A stretch of 64,000 bases of DNA, taken from positions 592,463 to 656,462 of the forward strand of contig CAJNDS010002076.1 of NCBI GenBank assembly GCA_905221605.1, given 5' to 3'. Below are positions 12,601 to 48,400 of the stretch, in pieces. Below the pieces are notes generated by a model. The model ran no database searches and was not told the origin of the DNA. It worked only from the letters and a program-made list of their open reading frames with translations. Position 1 is the stretch's first letter. The number at the start of each line of letters is the position of its first letter. This DNA comes from Symbiodinium natans. Its lineage: Eukaryota; Sar; Dinophyceae; Suessiales; Symbiodiniaceae. The translations under genes and the position numbers were made by a program.

Positions 12601-13080
12601 CGCCCGGGCGCCGTAAGAAATTTCCACACGGCGCCTACAAAATCAATTGCCGGGCATCGCTGCCTTTTTAAAACTTATCCCTATTAAAATCATACAAAAC
12701 CCGTGGACCGTGTAAACGGGGCGAAGACCAGCTTCGACTGTTCTGGGGCGGGGGAGGGGGGGGGACACTAAAGAAGTTCCAACGTTGTAGCCCAGGCCAT
12801 CAGTTGGTTTACACTACCTGTGCTTCGAGCCTCATGAGTTCTGTAAAACAACATCAGCAGGTTTCGGACGCTTGCTGTCGCACCGCCTTTGACAGACGCC
12901 CCGCGTCTGCAGTGTGCCAGGCCGGGAGCGGCCCCTTTAATCGTTGTCCAGACGAGCCAGCATGACTTTTAGACCTGCTGTGTTCAGACCATTTTGCCAT
13001 AACAACTTTCTTTGTGAATAGCGAAGCCTCGCGCAGAAAAGGTGCACCCTGAAACTTTGAGAAACCCGAAGCCCTGAGCC
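6700..13080. other. long stretch without a supported gene
   Basis: No convincing exon was found here. The best open frame is 8056-8289 (+, 77 codons, including HIWCPVIYKRAVHAKNPN), whose codon bias is fair but which has no splice context or known family. A short CCCTAAACCCTAAACCC telomere-type piece lies at 7322-7338. The rest appears to be intergenic or intronic sequence with occasional G and C runs. Confidence 0.4.
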
Positions 13081-13291
13081 GACCGTTGACCATGGAGGTA
13101 CGATCGCTTGCTGCTGAAATGGTCAAGCCCCACTACGCAACAGGACGAGGCAAGGCTGCTTCGCAAGACGACGTAGATGCACGCCGGGGATCATTCGTCA
13201 CTGTTTTTGTACCAGACAAGAATCTTCACTACGCCTATACATTTTATGCGCCGCCGAATGCACAAGGCCTTGCTCTTTCTTCGGAATGCAG

Positions 13292-13368
13292 GTGCTGGGA
13301 TATGTCGTGCGCTACTTTGACACAGAGCCGCGCTGGCCAGTCAAGAACGAGAAGGAGGACCCCAACAA
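13292..13368 (+). CDS. exon-like segment
   Basis: Follows an ATGCAG acceptor and reads VLGYVVRYFDTEPRWPVKNE followed by KEDPNK, with strongly GC-biased third positions. The 3' boundary is uncertain (a GC donor at 13366 or a GA donor earlier). Product unrecognised. Confidence 0.4.
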
Positions 13369-13507
13369 GCCTGATTGCACAAGCACACAACACTTATCTG
13401 ATTGGCCAGTGCCGCAGAGCTCATACATCTGCGACACGCTGTCCTCTCTGAGCTAGCAGCAGACGGCACAGAAATGTGCAGGAGAACTTAGGTGGTGGTA
13501 TTTTCAC

Positions 13508-13795
13508 ATGCGGTGGGCTTTGGCGCCGCAGTCTGCGCAGGTCAAGCTGGCCTCTCGGCTTCTGAGGCCAAGCGAGCAGACGGCACAGTTCCTGGAAGGC
13601 GAGATGTTACCTGCAGCTTACCAGCAGCCGACTGTAGAATTTCTAGCCTCCCCAAGCAGGAAAACATTCAGAGACGTGGTCGGAAGGCGTATCGTACTCT
13701 TCATACTTGCCGTATGCATCGCATCCTTCTGCCGTGAAGCCGACAAGCCGAAGTACCTAGTGCTAGGCCACAAATCCAAGCATATGGATTTGTGA
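13508..13795 (+). CDS. small protein with one predicted membrane helix
   Basis: ATG-to-stop frame of 95 residues. A polar first half is followed by a basic patch (RKTFRDVVGRR) and a hydrophobic run (IVLFILAVCIASFC), then a short Lys-rich tail, so it could be a single-span protein with the C-terminus outside or in the lumen. It may instead be a last exon starting after the CGCAG at about 13540. No family recognised, and no codon bias as strong as in the phosphoesterase gene downstream. Confidence 0.35.
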   Translation: MRWALAPQSAQVKLASRLLRPSEQTAQFLEGEMLPAAYQQPTVEFLASPSRKTFRDVVGRRIVLFILAVCIASFCREADKPKYLVLGHKSKHMDL

Positions 13796-13892
13796 CCGAG
13801 ATCAGCGACCGAAGCTTTCTTGCATCGCCCAGATCTCGACAGGAAGTGCTGCCATGTCCGTGGCGAAGAGCGAGGGCGAGATGGGAGGTTTG

Positions 13893-13928
13893 GGTGGGAG
13901 TGTTGCCAAGGGTGGGAGTGTTGCCAAG
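13893..13928 (+). repeat. two copies of an 18-bp tandem repeat
   Basis: GGTGGGAGTGTTGCCAAG occurs twice in a row without change. Confidence 0.9.
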
Positions 13929-14483
13929 AGTCGAAGGGGGCTAAGCTGGGCTTGGGCGGCTTGGCATGACGACAACGGATTTCAGAAATTAAAAGCCCTG
14001 TTAACGCACATTTTCAAATCTATGCTTCTGCTTCTTTGGCAAGTGCCCACACTCCACAGTCAGATGGTGCTTGAGCTGTGTCGCAATGTGGGGGTATTGC
14101 AAGGTAAGTATTCCACAGACTGCTCAGAACCAATGCTTCGCCACTGAGCACAAGGGACTGTAAGCTTGGACATCGCAGGCAGTCCAGAGCCTTCCTCGCG
14201 CACCTCGGAACGCAGTTTTGGGTGCAGTGGCCTTGCACGCTGTGGGAGATGGTCAACTGGCTTCTCCGCTAAGTACTGCTTACTAGTACTGCTACCAACG
14301 AGGGGGTCTGTCGCGTAAACAGAGCTTTCGCCGCAAGACACATGAGCCGGTATAGTCGCTATAAGAACCATGCAGACCTCAATTGACATCCAGAGTATCC
14401 CGAACTAGAGCACGCTTGCGTCCTGTTCCATCCGCTTCCGTACATACAGCACTTACACCGTCAGTGAGCTTCCTGCAGCAGCC

Positions 14484-14573
14484 ATGGCAGCACCAGCCCG
14501 TGTTCTCAGTCAGCTCACAGCACTGACGATTGCGGCTGCGTTTTCCCAGAGCACCTTGCTGGAGCTAAAGGAG
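14484..14573 (+). CDS. phosphoesterase exon 1, signal peptide
   Basis: ATG in the context GCAGCCATGG; MAAPARVLSQLTALTIAAAF gives a basic residue, a hydrophobic core and small residues, as expected for a signal peptide. It could end at 14570 with a GA donor or at 14573 with a GC donor; both keep phase 0. Confidence 0.65.
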
Positions 14574-16832
14574 GCCAGCTGATGCATTGGTTCTGGGTGA
14601 AGCACACTCACGCACAACATTATAAAACATTCTACAAATGCGACATCCTCTACACTTTGCATGCAAGTAGTATCAGCGGACGAAGCTTGGAATTTCTGGC
14701 GCACTCACAGGCTGGGGTGCAGCCCGACGCACGCTGGCGCACGCTTACAAAAAGAAGAATGCCATCCACCTCCATCCATCAGTTTTCCTCCATGCAGCGT
14801 CATTTCAGGGCCTTTTCGGGGTACTTGCTGCATCTTATCGGGCAGAATGTGGGCAGGATGTGCTGCGCTTCCTTCCAGACGCGGCGAAGAGAGCCGAGTT
14901 GCCGCTGAGCAGCCCTCCCCAGCGCCAGAACAAGATTGACCATGTTGTCGCTCCCAGACTGCAGACTTTGCGTCGTCATCGTTCGCGACCCGAAACACCG
15001 GGAGAGCTTCAGACATGCGATGATAATGAGCGACGGTCTGCTCGGATGCGTTCGTTTGTCAGTGCAGTAGGACTCAGTAGGGCATCCCGCCTAAGGTCCT
15101 GTACATGGAGAACCATGCTGCGGACCATTTCTTCGGCTGCATGGATCTACCTGGCTTTGACGGTATCAGAGGTCATCGCGTTCCGGTCGATCCTACGGAT
15201 GCATCTAAGGGCTTCATCAACATCACGTGCGGAGCTGCACCGTACGTTTGCAGCAAAGGCCCAGCATATGCGACATGGAACGGGAAGTTTGCCAAAGATG
15301 GCAATCCGAACAAGTATCCCTACTCCGTACAGAGTGACAACTACTCGGCATGGTGGGGAGCTGCGGAGAACAGCACTGCCGTGACGATGTTCTCGCCAGA
15401 GCAGGTGCCCATCAAGGCAGCGATCGCACAAAATTTTGGTGTGTTCAACAAGCTCTTCACAGCTGTGCCCTCTGCAAGTAGCCCCAATCATCTCTTTACT
15501 CAGTCCGGCACCAGCTGCGGAATGACTTCAAACGTTCTTTGGAAGCAGTGTGGAGGGAATGGGACATACTTCCCGCAGCCAACCATTTATGACTCCCTGC
15601 GCCTGCACAACGTCAGCTTCAGCCTCTTTATGAACAGCACGTGTGGCTTGGATGGCAAGCCCTGCCATGGTGAGGATCCACATGATCCTGATTCGGGCTC
15701 GGCCATCTCCACCCCGGATGTTGCAATGATTGGAGTTGCACGACACAAGGACCGCTTCATGAGCCAAGAGATCTTCTATCAACAAGCTGCAAATGGCACG
15801 CTGCCGGCACTGTCCTGGGTTCTGCCTCCAATTCAGGCTTGCGACCATCCGTGTCATGACATTGCCAAGGGCGAGCGGATCTTGAAGGATGTCTACGAGG
15901 CTGTACGTTCGGGGCCCGGCTGGAATCGGACCTTGCTCTTTGTGGCCTACGATGATGCAGGGGGCTACTATGACCACGTGGTACCTCCCTTTGAAGGCGT
16001 TCCAGCAGACAACTCGACATGTGTCATCCCAGGTCTTCATCCAGACTGCGGCCCGGCCTTTGACTTCCGCCGGCTGGGACTCAGAACCACGGCCATGCTC
16101 ATTTCACCCTGGGTGGCAGCTGGGCTGCAAACCTCCGCAAACGTCCGCAAACGTCCACGCCGAGTCTTAATGGTATCATTATAGCTACAAAGCATGTTTT
16201 TCGTTGCATGTCTTGAAGGTTCAATAGTAAGTTCAGAAGCAGTCAAGGCAAAGGGGACAGTCTACCAAGAGCCAAAGAAAGGGCCCACGAACACGTCACA
16301 GTTTGAGTTGACCTCCGTGCCCGCGACGATCAAGAATCTCTTCAACCTGTCCTTCTTCCTCACTCAGCGGGATGCCTGGGCTGGGAGCTTTGAGGAGCTG
16401 CTCTTAGAGACCCCGAGGTCCGATGCACCCCTTCATCTGCCGGATGCCCCTGCGCCGGCCAGTCCTTGGACGCCGCCTCCAAACAGAACGTCGGCTGTCG
16501 AAGCACCCAGCACACGGAGTTCGCAGCTCAGCACACCGAGCTCACGGCCGCAGCCGACCCCACAGCACTGTAGCTCCTGGCATGGCCAAGGGGAATCCCA
16601 GTGCAGAGGCCTTGCTCATGCGAACTTGAAGCAGCAGCGCAACATCCGCCTGCTGGCGGACATGCTGGAGATTCCGGTGCCGGCCATCGGGAAGATGAAC
16701 TTCTTTGAAGCGAACGCATGGCTCAGCTCGAAGTGGAGCCTGTGGATGAAGGGCAGTAAGGGCAGTAAGGGCAGCAAGGGCAGCAGCAGCTCGAGATCCC
16801 AAGCGCCTTCCGAGGCCATCGAAATTGTTTGA
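14484..16832 (+). CDS. secreted phosphoesterase, non-specific phospholipase C type, four exons
   Basis: Predicted 612-residue protein from exons 14484-14573, 14809-14949, 15096-16118 and 16248-16832 (all phase 0). It belongs to the phosphoesterase family that contains plant non-specific phospholipase C and bacterial AcpA-type acid phosphatases; it would cleave a phosphate ester of a phospholipid or similar substrate. Residues 1-24 look like a signal peptide. The family motif ENxxxDHxxG is at 82-91 (E82, N83), GTSCG near 210, and YDDAGGYYDHV at 362-372; near the C-terminus come VPATIKNLFN and LTQRDAWAGSFEE. Several N-glycosylation sequons (NIT, NST, NGT, NVS, NRT) fit secretion. A low-complexity Ser/Pro region and (GSK)n follow the domain. 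Plant relatives are about 510-540 residues. Donors are GC in the model. Phospholipase C versus acid phosphatase activity cannot be decided from sequence. Confidence 0.88.
14809..14949 (+). CDS. phosphoesterase exon 2
   Basis: Starts after CATTTCAG and reads GLFGVLAASYRAECGQDVLR, ending in NKIDHVV. In this family a DHVV-type strand directly precedes the ENxSFDH motif, which is supplied by the next exon, so the junction is well supported. Donor GC at 14950. Confidence 0.75.
15096..16118 (+). CDS. phosphoesterase exon 3, catalytic core
   Basis: Starts after CCTAAG with VLYMENHAADHFFG and runs 341 codons to LISPWVA. It holds most of the catalytic motifs. The frame meets a stop at 16182 in the same frame if the intron is not removed. 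GC donor at 16119. Confidence 0.85.
16119..16247 (+). other. phosphoesterase intron 3, GC-AG, with 11-bp tandem repeat
   Basis: 129 bases. It separates SPWVA from AKGTVYQEP, a junction expected from the family (SPWxxKGTV). Length is a multiple of three but it carries an in-frame TAG. Near its 5' end CGCAAACGTCC is repeated (about 16137-16160). Confidence 0.75.
16248..16832 (+). CDS. phosphoesterase exon 4 and stop
   Basis: Opens with AKGTVYQEPKKGP and contains FELTSVPATIKNLFNLSFFL, then Pro/Ser-rich linker, a predicted helix (NIRLLADMLEIP) and the (GSK)n run at 16749-16785. Stop TGA at 16830. A GC donor is also possible at GAG|GC before the stop, which would extend the gene into the FN3 exons downstream. 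Confidence 0.8.
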   Translation, partial: AKGTVYQEPKKGPTNTSQFELTSVPATIKNLFNLSFFLTQRDAWAGSFEELLLETPRSDAPLHLPDAPAPASPWTPPPNRTSAVEAPSTRSSQLSTPSSRPQPTPQHCSSWHGQGESQCRGLAHANLKQQRNIRLLADMLEIPVPAIGKMNFFEANAWLSSKWSLWMKGSKGSKGSKGSSSSRSQAPSEAIEIV

Positions 16833-17250
16833 GATGCGGTGACTTGGGATGCACAAGCCTGGGTCAAAAAATTCAGAAACCCAAGCCGCCGCCTGCATTT
16901 AAAGATATCTAAAGCCCTGGAAGCAGCATCACATGGGTCCAATGATTTCAATGGGTCTGAGGGTGAGTGCCGGGTCATGGAATGTCTCCCAGGAAGCAGC
17001 GATGATCTCCCAGAGGTGGGAAATGGGTTTGGGGCTCTCACTTTGCCAGGTGGGCCTCGTTCAAAGTCGTACTCCCCTTTTTGGGTGTCCTGCTTAAAAT
17101 GGGCTCTATTCGGTACCGGGTATGTATGTACATTGGGGGACCCTGACTTGAAACAAACCCCCCAGGTTTTCTCTTGCTTGATAGGGCAGGCTACAAGCCC
17201 GGTTCAGTGTTTAGTTGTACTCCAATTTGTCAAGAAAAGCTCACATCAAG

Positions 17251-40846
<23,596 letters not shown>

Positions 40847-40899
40847 ACTGCAAATTCTCCTCGTGTAGGGCTGCAGAGACGGCTTAGGGCTTATTCGGG

Positions 40900-42270
40900 T
40901 GCACGGTGGCGTATGTGGCGTTGGGAGTGTTGGAGGTTTGTGGTTCTAGGTTGCTGCTGCCGTGTTGGGGCATGATCGTAAAGTTTTGGGAACCTTGAGC
41001 TCCGAGTTTCAGTTTAGGCTATGCCGGCGGCCGACGTCAACTCGGCGGAGTCTATGGAGGCTTGGGGTCAGAGGGCTCGGCTTGCCTTTCGGGAGATTAG
41101 CGGCTTGAGGACATCAGCGAACGGTGCATGTTACATGTTCATTACCCTTGTGTTAAAGGCTTCTCAAACTGGGTTGCTTTGCCATACATAGGCTCATAGA
41201 TGTTGACATGCATGCCGACATCCTCTCCAAGCCTTGTCCGAGTGGGTTTGCATTGCGTAGATTTGTCCGAACACAAGCAACCGCCAGAGGACTTCTCCAA
41301 GAAATTGGAGTCGGTCCTTGCTTTCACCATCGACCAGGCCTGGTGTCATGTTGGGTTCCGAAAGGAAGGGTGGGTGCCGCCTGTGCTTGGCATGCACGTG
41401 GGACATCGTGGGACCGGGCACAGAAGCCATTGACCATATGATTGAGCAGAGTCCGTAAACAACTGATTGTCGATCTCAGTAGAAGACGACACCCCATCAA
41501 GCCATTGCCATGACAACGCCACCACGGGCACCCAATGGGAGATGTGGAAGATGCAACAAAACTGAAAATGTCATAGCCCGTTGAAGCCGAACATCGTGGT
41601 AGCCCCCAGCTGTTTCAACCCCTGCATTGAACCTTCTCAGTTGAGAGTCTGTAGGGTTCTGCAAAGCCTGGGCAGAGTAGGCCACCGCGGGCGTGCGCCT
41701 GCCATCGGTGCGGATTCCCTCCGTGGCAGAGACTTTGCTGATGGTATTGCTTCTATGTGTTGAAATTTGTGGATTAGTCGAATGAGTCGTGCGAAGTTTT
41801 GGCAGGCTCGGCCAAGTGTAGTCTCAACTAGACTTATGCATTTGGGGGCTCGACAGCTGTAGCTGGGATTGTCAGAGCTTCCTCGCGTCCTTGGCGCTGA
41901 GGAGCAGGCAGAGGAACTCTTGCATGCCCACCATGGGGACCGCCATGCTGACGCCCTTAAACGTGTCCGTTTTCTGGCTGTCGTCTAGGAGTCTGTGCGA
42001 GCGCAGAGTTTTGCTGGCATAGGAGGCGGCAGCCAACCACTGCTGAGTCAACAAGAGTTGTTGCGATGGGTACCATGCGTAGACCTTCAAGTCTCTAGCA
42101 GACTCTAGCAAATTCAAGGACTGCTGCGTATCTTGCAACGTCGGTGCTGGGTGCAACGTTTCTCGAGAGACAGTTGAGTAGGGTGGATGATGGTGACATC
42201 GGCTCTGTGCAAAGGAAAATTGACCTCCACCGACTTGTCAGTTTTGCCCCGGAGAATGCCAGGCCGTGCA
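40900..42270. other. no supported gene
   Basis: Several overlapping frames are open here on both strands, including 41872-42156 on the minus strand, but none has matching splice context or a known family. Confidence 0.35.
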
Positions 42271-42271
42271 G

Positions 42272-42492
42272 CAGTGCTCGAGGCGGCGAAGATAGAGGAT
42301 GACGACACCTGGCGGACCAAGCTCCCAGACTTCCTGATCCAGCAGGCGCTCAGCTTGCGCTCAGCATGCGCTCAGCATGTCATGTGGTCCAAAGTTCGAC
42401 CGTCCAAGCGTTTTCTGCAGGTGCCTGTCGTCGGCTGTTCCACCGTGCTGCTTCGAGAGACCCTCGCCTTCAATGCTTATGCCGCTGCATGG
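42272..42492 (+). CDS. membrane-protein gene exons A and B
   Basis: 42272-42345 reads VLEAAKIEDDDTWRTKLPDF and ends CAG|GC; 42421-42492 starts after CTGCAG with VPVVGCSTVLLRETLAFNAY. The 75-base gap holds three GCGCTCAGC copies (42346-42374). The frame is also open through the gap, so retention would still be in frame. Confidence 0.45.
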
Positions 42493-45400
42493 GAGTGCGG
42501 ATGCTCGCAACCCTGCTTGAGTCAGCTTGTGTCAGCTTTTGCTGTCACATGGCGAAGTCGTAAGGCTTTGGAGGAACATCCGGCGATGTGCGCTGGTGGC
42601 ACACCTGTATGGCCACTGGGCTGAGGATGCGACGGGACTGTACATGCTGCATCTTGTGCCCCGAATTGTGGTCGGTCATGCTCCTTGTTTGATGGCAGGA
42701 GCCAGCATGAAGATAAAGCATCTCGTTAGCGGGAAAGGATTCCGGCGTGAGTCTTTGTGGTGTTCTAGCAGGTTTAGGAATCAAGTCGCCCGAACCTTGC
42801 CTCACATATTCAGCGCTGGCATATTAAATATTATGAAACCGTATAGGGTCGCACCCTCATTCCCCCTCTCCATCGAGCCAACGAGCATTTTGTAATGTGT
42901 CAACCTTTCAGTTGCAAAGTTTGGCATCAAGGTCACGACACGCGCAGTCCGGAGACGTCGCTCTGGCATGCTTTGTCGTTTGCAATGTTTTGTTGGAGCC
43001 CTCGCAAATTAACGCGATGCTTTGACGTGATACTACACGTTCCAGCAGTTCTCATGCAGGTCGGTTAACGTAAGCCACCGGCTCCATCACGGAAGCACAT
43101 ATTCACGGAAGCCGAACGCGCTGCATTGCAGAGGACACAGATTCCTTCCGTTATCTTCCTTTGCCAGGCAGGCCCTGATCCTCACCTGCCTCGTCCCTGG
43201 CGGCTCTGGAACTCCAGCTGCACCGGCGGCGCCCTGGCATCTGTGGGGGTTTGGAAGGGGTCAGGAGCGGCGTCCAAGCTGGGCGTGGGCCACGTGTCGA
43301 AAATGTGCAGCTTATGTTGCTGGTCACCATGCCGATCACCCAATGATCAGAACACTTCCCTAACTCGCAAAACATGTGTAGTTTCAGATAGTCTCAGAGT
43401 TTTGGCCATGTTGAGGTGCCGGCAGCTGGAACTGGGTCTGCCAGCTCGCAGCAAGGCGTTGCGCCGTGCTGCCATGAAAAGCCTGCAGTGTCCATGCGAC
43501 TTGCGGTTACATCTACCCGCGTTGTGGTTCGACAAATGTGACAACCCTCAGCACGGACAGCGCACTACCTGAACAAGTACAGTGCCCAAACGCGCACACT
43601 TCTTGTTGGTGTGCCAGTGGACCAGTAGATGTTCATGTGTGAGCATGTCTGAGCACATTGCACGAGAATGACTGCGGAGCGAAGCGAGGTAGGAGATGGA
43701 TGAGTGAAGTGGCATGTGATCTTATGATTTGTCCACGGGTCTGAACAACAGCCGGGATTCAACAATGCACGCTCCCCTATTTTCTTTCTTGCATGTGCTT
43801 GGAATATTCTGGAATCACCGATCTACAGAGATTGTTCACACACACACACGCAAACCCACATCTAGCTGCTGATGCTGCTGATCGCATGCATGCGGCCACC
43901 TCAGCGGTTGCAATTGAACTTCCTTTAGACCCCAGCAGCCCCCGGCAGGCTACGTGGTGAAGGACCAGAGTGCAGTGCTCAACACGGGCGCCCTGGCGGG
44001 CGAGGCCACTGAAGTGTTGGTTGAGGCGTTGTTATACTCGTAGCATATAGAAATGGCAGTAGTGGCTGTAGTGGTTCTGATGCCGGTGCGGTGGGGGCGG
44101 CGGCGGCAGCAGCAGCAGCAGTTGCTGAACCAGGTAGCGGCTCCGGGAATCTGAATGCAAAAAATGGGTTTGCAAGCCGTTCGATCTTCTACCCCGATAT
44201 GATAAGTTTCATGTTACTTCTCCAAAAGCGTCACGAAATCCACATCCTTATACTTGCCCGCAGCAGTCCCATGGCCTGAAAAAAAACAGGGGCCGTAAGC
44301 TGGAGCTTTGATGTATGGTACTGTGCTTCCCTCTAAGTTCTTACAGGACCGCGTGCGCCCATAAGAGGAACTTGCAAGAAGTGCTCCCTGAACACCCCAG
44401 GAACCCTAAACGCGCACTTTGAGCATCCAGTATGAAGGCTAAGCAAACTTGAGCCAGGATGTTGTGTCTTCCCGGCGGGTGGCGCTTCTCGTGTCGCGGG
44501 CCTTGGCCAAGGCCATTGGAAGCATCTTTCTTGGGTTCCTTCATTCAAGCAAAGCACGCTTAAAACAAGTGAACGCGCAGAGTCTGTGTGCTGGCTGAGT
44601 CATTCATTCACTCCGCCATCACGGTGGCATGGTACCACACTAGTTTGAGACGTTATGCAAAAAAGATCTGAACAAGTATGCACAGCTGTTGACGTAGTGT
44701 ACACACATCTGTCAAGTCTCACTGCTGAAGGAAACCTTCGTCCGCGCAACCGGGCTGAAAAGCGCCGGGCAGGTGGGCCTGGCTCAGAAAGCTCGAAGTC
44801 ACCTCCAACACCTCCTGGCCCTACAGCCGGCCCTGATAACCTCAGTCGTTCAAACGGATAAGCCCCAAAAATTCCTGGATTCCCAAGCTTGCAATCTCTG
44901 AACCCCGAGAGATGGTACGGGTAAAATGTCCTTCCTGCTAAGCCTCACAATCCTTTCAAGACCTTAGAAAGTGTCCGATTTCCTTTGCAGACTCTTCTTC
45001 ACATGCTCATATTGCCCTTCGCGCAGTTCACCAAACGTCTCTTGAACGACCCAGCGCCCAGGGCAAACAACTCGATCATGATCCTTTAGCACTACTGTTC
45101 GTATTTTCTGTTGTTATTGTTGTATTTTGTTATCGTTGCTATTCATGGTATGCTTATCAAAAATCGTTGCTTTGCAATTATTGTTAGTACTTTTTTTAGT
45201 GTTGCTAGTGCTAGTGTTATTGCTACTGCTTTTCAATACTTGTTGCCGTTTCTGTTGCTGTTGTTGGGGAGCGATGGAGGTAGTTCGAGTGTCTGAACTT
45301 CTCCTTTACGCTTCGAAGCCCTGAGACCCTCCATCCCCTCAGCTCCCAAGCCCCCTCCCCGAAGGTTGTCGGCCTTCTGGAAGTAGCCGGGCGGCTCTTG

Positions 45401-48400
45401 AAGAACAGCTCAAAGGACGGAGAGTCGGGCATTTATAGGGGTTTCAGATATGGGGGTTTCCGAATTCAGGGCTTCCGAGCTCTGGGGGTCGGAGTTCCTT
45501 CTAGGCTTTATCGCAAGATTCTTGCAGAATGTCGAGGGGTGAAGTTGACGCAGGTGGTTCTTATGCCTGGCTGCTAGCTCAGGGACCTAGATGCAACTCC
45601 ACGACGCCGAACAGATTCCCGGACACTGGGCTGTCGGCAAAGCGCAGATGGCTGTGGAATTGCGCAAATGAAGATGACACTTTTCGTCGTGTTTCAACTG
45701 CGGCTCCTCGCGCAGCTCCAGTCACAAGTACCGGCGCAAGCTTCGAGTCTCAAGTCCTTAAGAGCTGGGAACTCAGAATAACTTTGCAAATCAGAAGGGC
45801 CCAAGTCTGGCCAGGATGCCGCCTCAGAAGGCAGCGCCCTCACCGAGCAGCTCTCAGGTCGGGCCTTATGTGGGAGCGCTGAACGTATTCTGAACTTTCC
45901 TTCGATGCTTCGATGAGTTTCGTGGAAGGAAGGGTGACTTGAAAAAACGCAATGGGGTTTCAGAGCCCTGGGAGTGTGGAGGACAGCTGTGTCTGATATC
46001 AACGAATAATCCGACACTGTAATCAGAGGATGGTAGGCAAAGAGTCATACAATATTCAATTCGCAAGAGCCTGACCCTAGAAGTTTTGCCCTAGACCGAT
46101 GGTGCAGAAGCAGAACACACCAACTTGTTCCTTTCCAGATGATGCCCTGGTCGCCGAAGCCGCCACTCCTGTCAAGGTAGCGCTGGCCATGGCCTCAGTG
46201 CTTCATGGGTCTCTGCAGAACCCTCAGCCGAGTTCAAACCCTCAACACCTGCCTCACATTGAGCTCTAGACATCGTCGCATCCTGGGTTCTTGTTCATCA
46301 ACGTAGATGAAGTTGCCGCCATACAAAAGGTGCTTTTCAAGTTTTGTTTTTAACTTCCCTACTATTGTAAACTTAATTCAAGCTCCTGATCAAGAATCCA
46401 GAAGCCCTTTTTGGAGAACCTTGGCGTAGCCAAGTCATTAATTCTGGTGCCTTTTCTGTCATGGTAACTTCATTTACGTCAGTGCCTAGATAAGTCGAGA
46501 GCCCGTTCGGAGAGGTGGTGTTCCGGCCTCTGGCCTTGGAGGAGCGTCCCATCATCGTGGGTGGCCTGTTGGCCCTCTGGTCCGGCACTTGGGGAGTGGA
46601 AGGAGTTTTCAAGGGAGTGCAGAGTCTACAGCAGGGTATATGGGAGTTTTGCGGCACCTGAGAAGATTCGAGAGGTACTCAACATGGCCAGGGGCAAAAA
46701 ACCTGTGCTGCAACCGAGTTCCAACGATAGACCAGGCAGATGGGTTGACACCCAATAATCGCCCAATAATAGCTGGAGCCAGGCTGCTGCCCATTTTCAT
46801 GTCTGCCGCGCGCTTCGTCTTCGCCAAGGCTGGAAGCAGGCTGTTGGATACTTTCGGGGCGTCGGTGACGCACGGTTGGAGTTTGACCACCTTCTGGCAT
46901 TAGGATGATGTCGGCAAGAACTGGGGCGGGTTGGGGGGGGGAAATATGCAATGGTCGCGTGGAGGTCTACCCGCTCCTGGCACAACGCCTGGCAGAAGCC
47001 CAAGCGACAGATATTGCTGCAGCAATTACCTCATTGAATGTGATGAAAGTACGTAATCGCCTGCGTCCTCGGGTCTTGCTCTTGAGCTTGGGTTTGGAGT
47101 GTTGAGCATGTAGGGCTAATTTCATGCTTTAAGGGCTTGCCACTGGAACAAGCACAGCCCAGGAGATTCCGTTGGCGGTGATCATCGTTGTGGCGCTGGT
47201 CCTCCAGGCGCCGTCTTGTGCCTCATTCACATCAACTGCCAACCAGCCCCTAATACGCCCTAGCCTTCGAGTCCTGTACACTACTACAGGTCTGCGGAAC
47301 AAGTCTTTAAAAGGACCAGCCATGCGCAAAGCACGGATATGACATTCTTGATGGCCAGAGCTCGAATGCCCTGGTCCCCTTGGAGGTGCTGGGAGTGCTG
47401 GCCGTAGTTTGGGTCTGTGCCTCAGCCCACGGGGGCGCAATGAGGCCCTACCAAAAGGCCCTAATATGTGCAGAATGCGTAAGGGAGGATAGGGAGGATT
47501 CCAGGATTCCATATATTAGTACACGGTTCTTCTTCCTGGAGGTCTGGCGGGTCTCGGACCATATATGAGCAGAGCCGGCTCTTGCTGCCCAGAGCAAACT
47601 CAGGTGCAGCAGAACCTGGAGAACTTCTTGAGCGTTCCGGCAGCCTTGCTGCATTACTGGGAGTGGATATGGCTGTGTGGCCCCCCTCAAGACAAGGTAA
47701 AAGACAGACAGCTATAACCAATCTACTACATGGGTAACAAGATGTGCGGCAACTAAAGGCCACTCTCGTCTTCGTCCTGTACGTCTTGATCCCCGGCATT
47801 TCCATCTGCCTTGCGGCACGCAGCATCCTCCAGGGCGCCAACGAGGCTGCCGGCTGAACTCGCTGCCCATCGATTTCTGTGCAGAGGTGTGGTTCTCACT
47901 GTGCAGAACAGCGTCAGGCCTACTTCTTCGCCTGTCTTGGGGTGTTCAACATGGCACAGCCCTTATCGGAAGCGTCTGCAAGCTTTCGCAAATACTGCAT
48001 GATGGCCGCCATACATCACGGCTTTGCGACCAGAGAGAGCTGGGAATGTCCAATTCCACCTTTGGTCCAGATATGTAGGCCCTCAACAGTCTGAAGCCCC
48101 AAGGCCAGTGGCTACTTGCGATGGGCTGGCGACCAGGCGGACGACGCAGCGCTGGATGGTCAGGCAGGATTTCTGACAGCATCTACCGCCAATCACCGCC
48201 AGAATCCAGCGCTTGCCTTGCAAAAGGTGCCACCCAGATTTGCGGCATGCCAGGACCACAAATGGTCAGGTTTGCTTGTAGACCACTGATGAAGATTGAA
48301 GATTTCAATATTGCTATGGCGGTTCTATGCCGCATGCCTCGATTGCAAAGAATGCTACTGGGGGGGGGGGGGGGGCTATCTGCTTGGATTCTGAGGCCGA

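Noticed and set aside
13383-13409. Peptide AHNTYLIGQ, like the SHNTYL motif of phosphoinositide phospholipase C
   Set aside because: The codons are poor in third-position GC, the competing frame from 13292 is the coding one, and no other X-domain residues follow.
15147-16040. Minus-strand frames of 114 and 170 codons
   Set aside because: Shadows of the phosphoesterase exon on the other strand.
41872-42320. Minus-strand frames with reasonable amino-acid composition
   Set aside because: No splice context, no family, and they overlap the better + strand exon at 42272.
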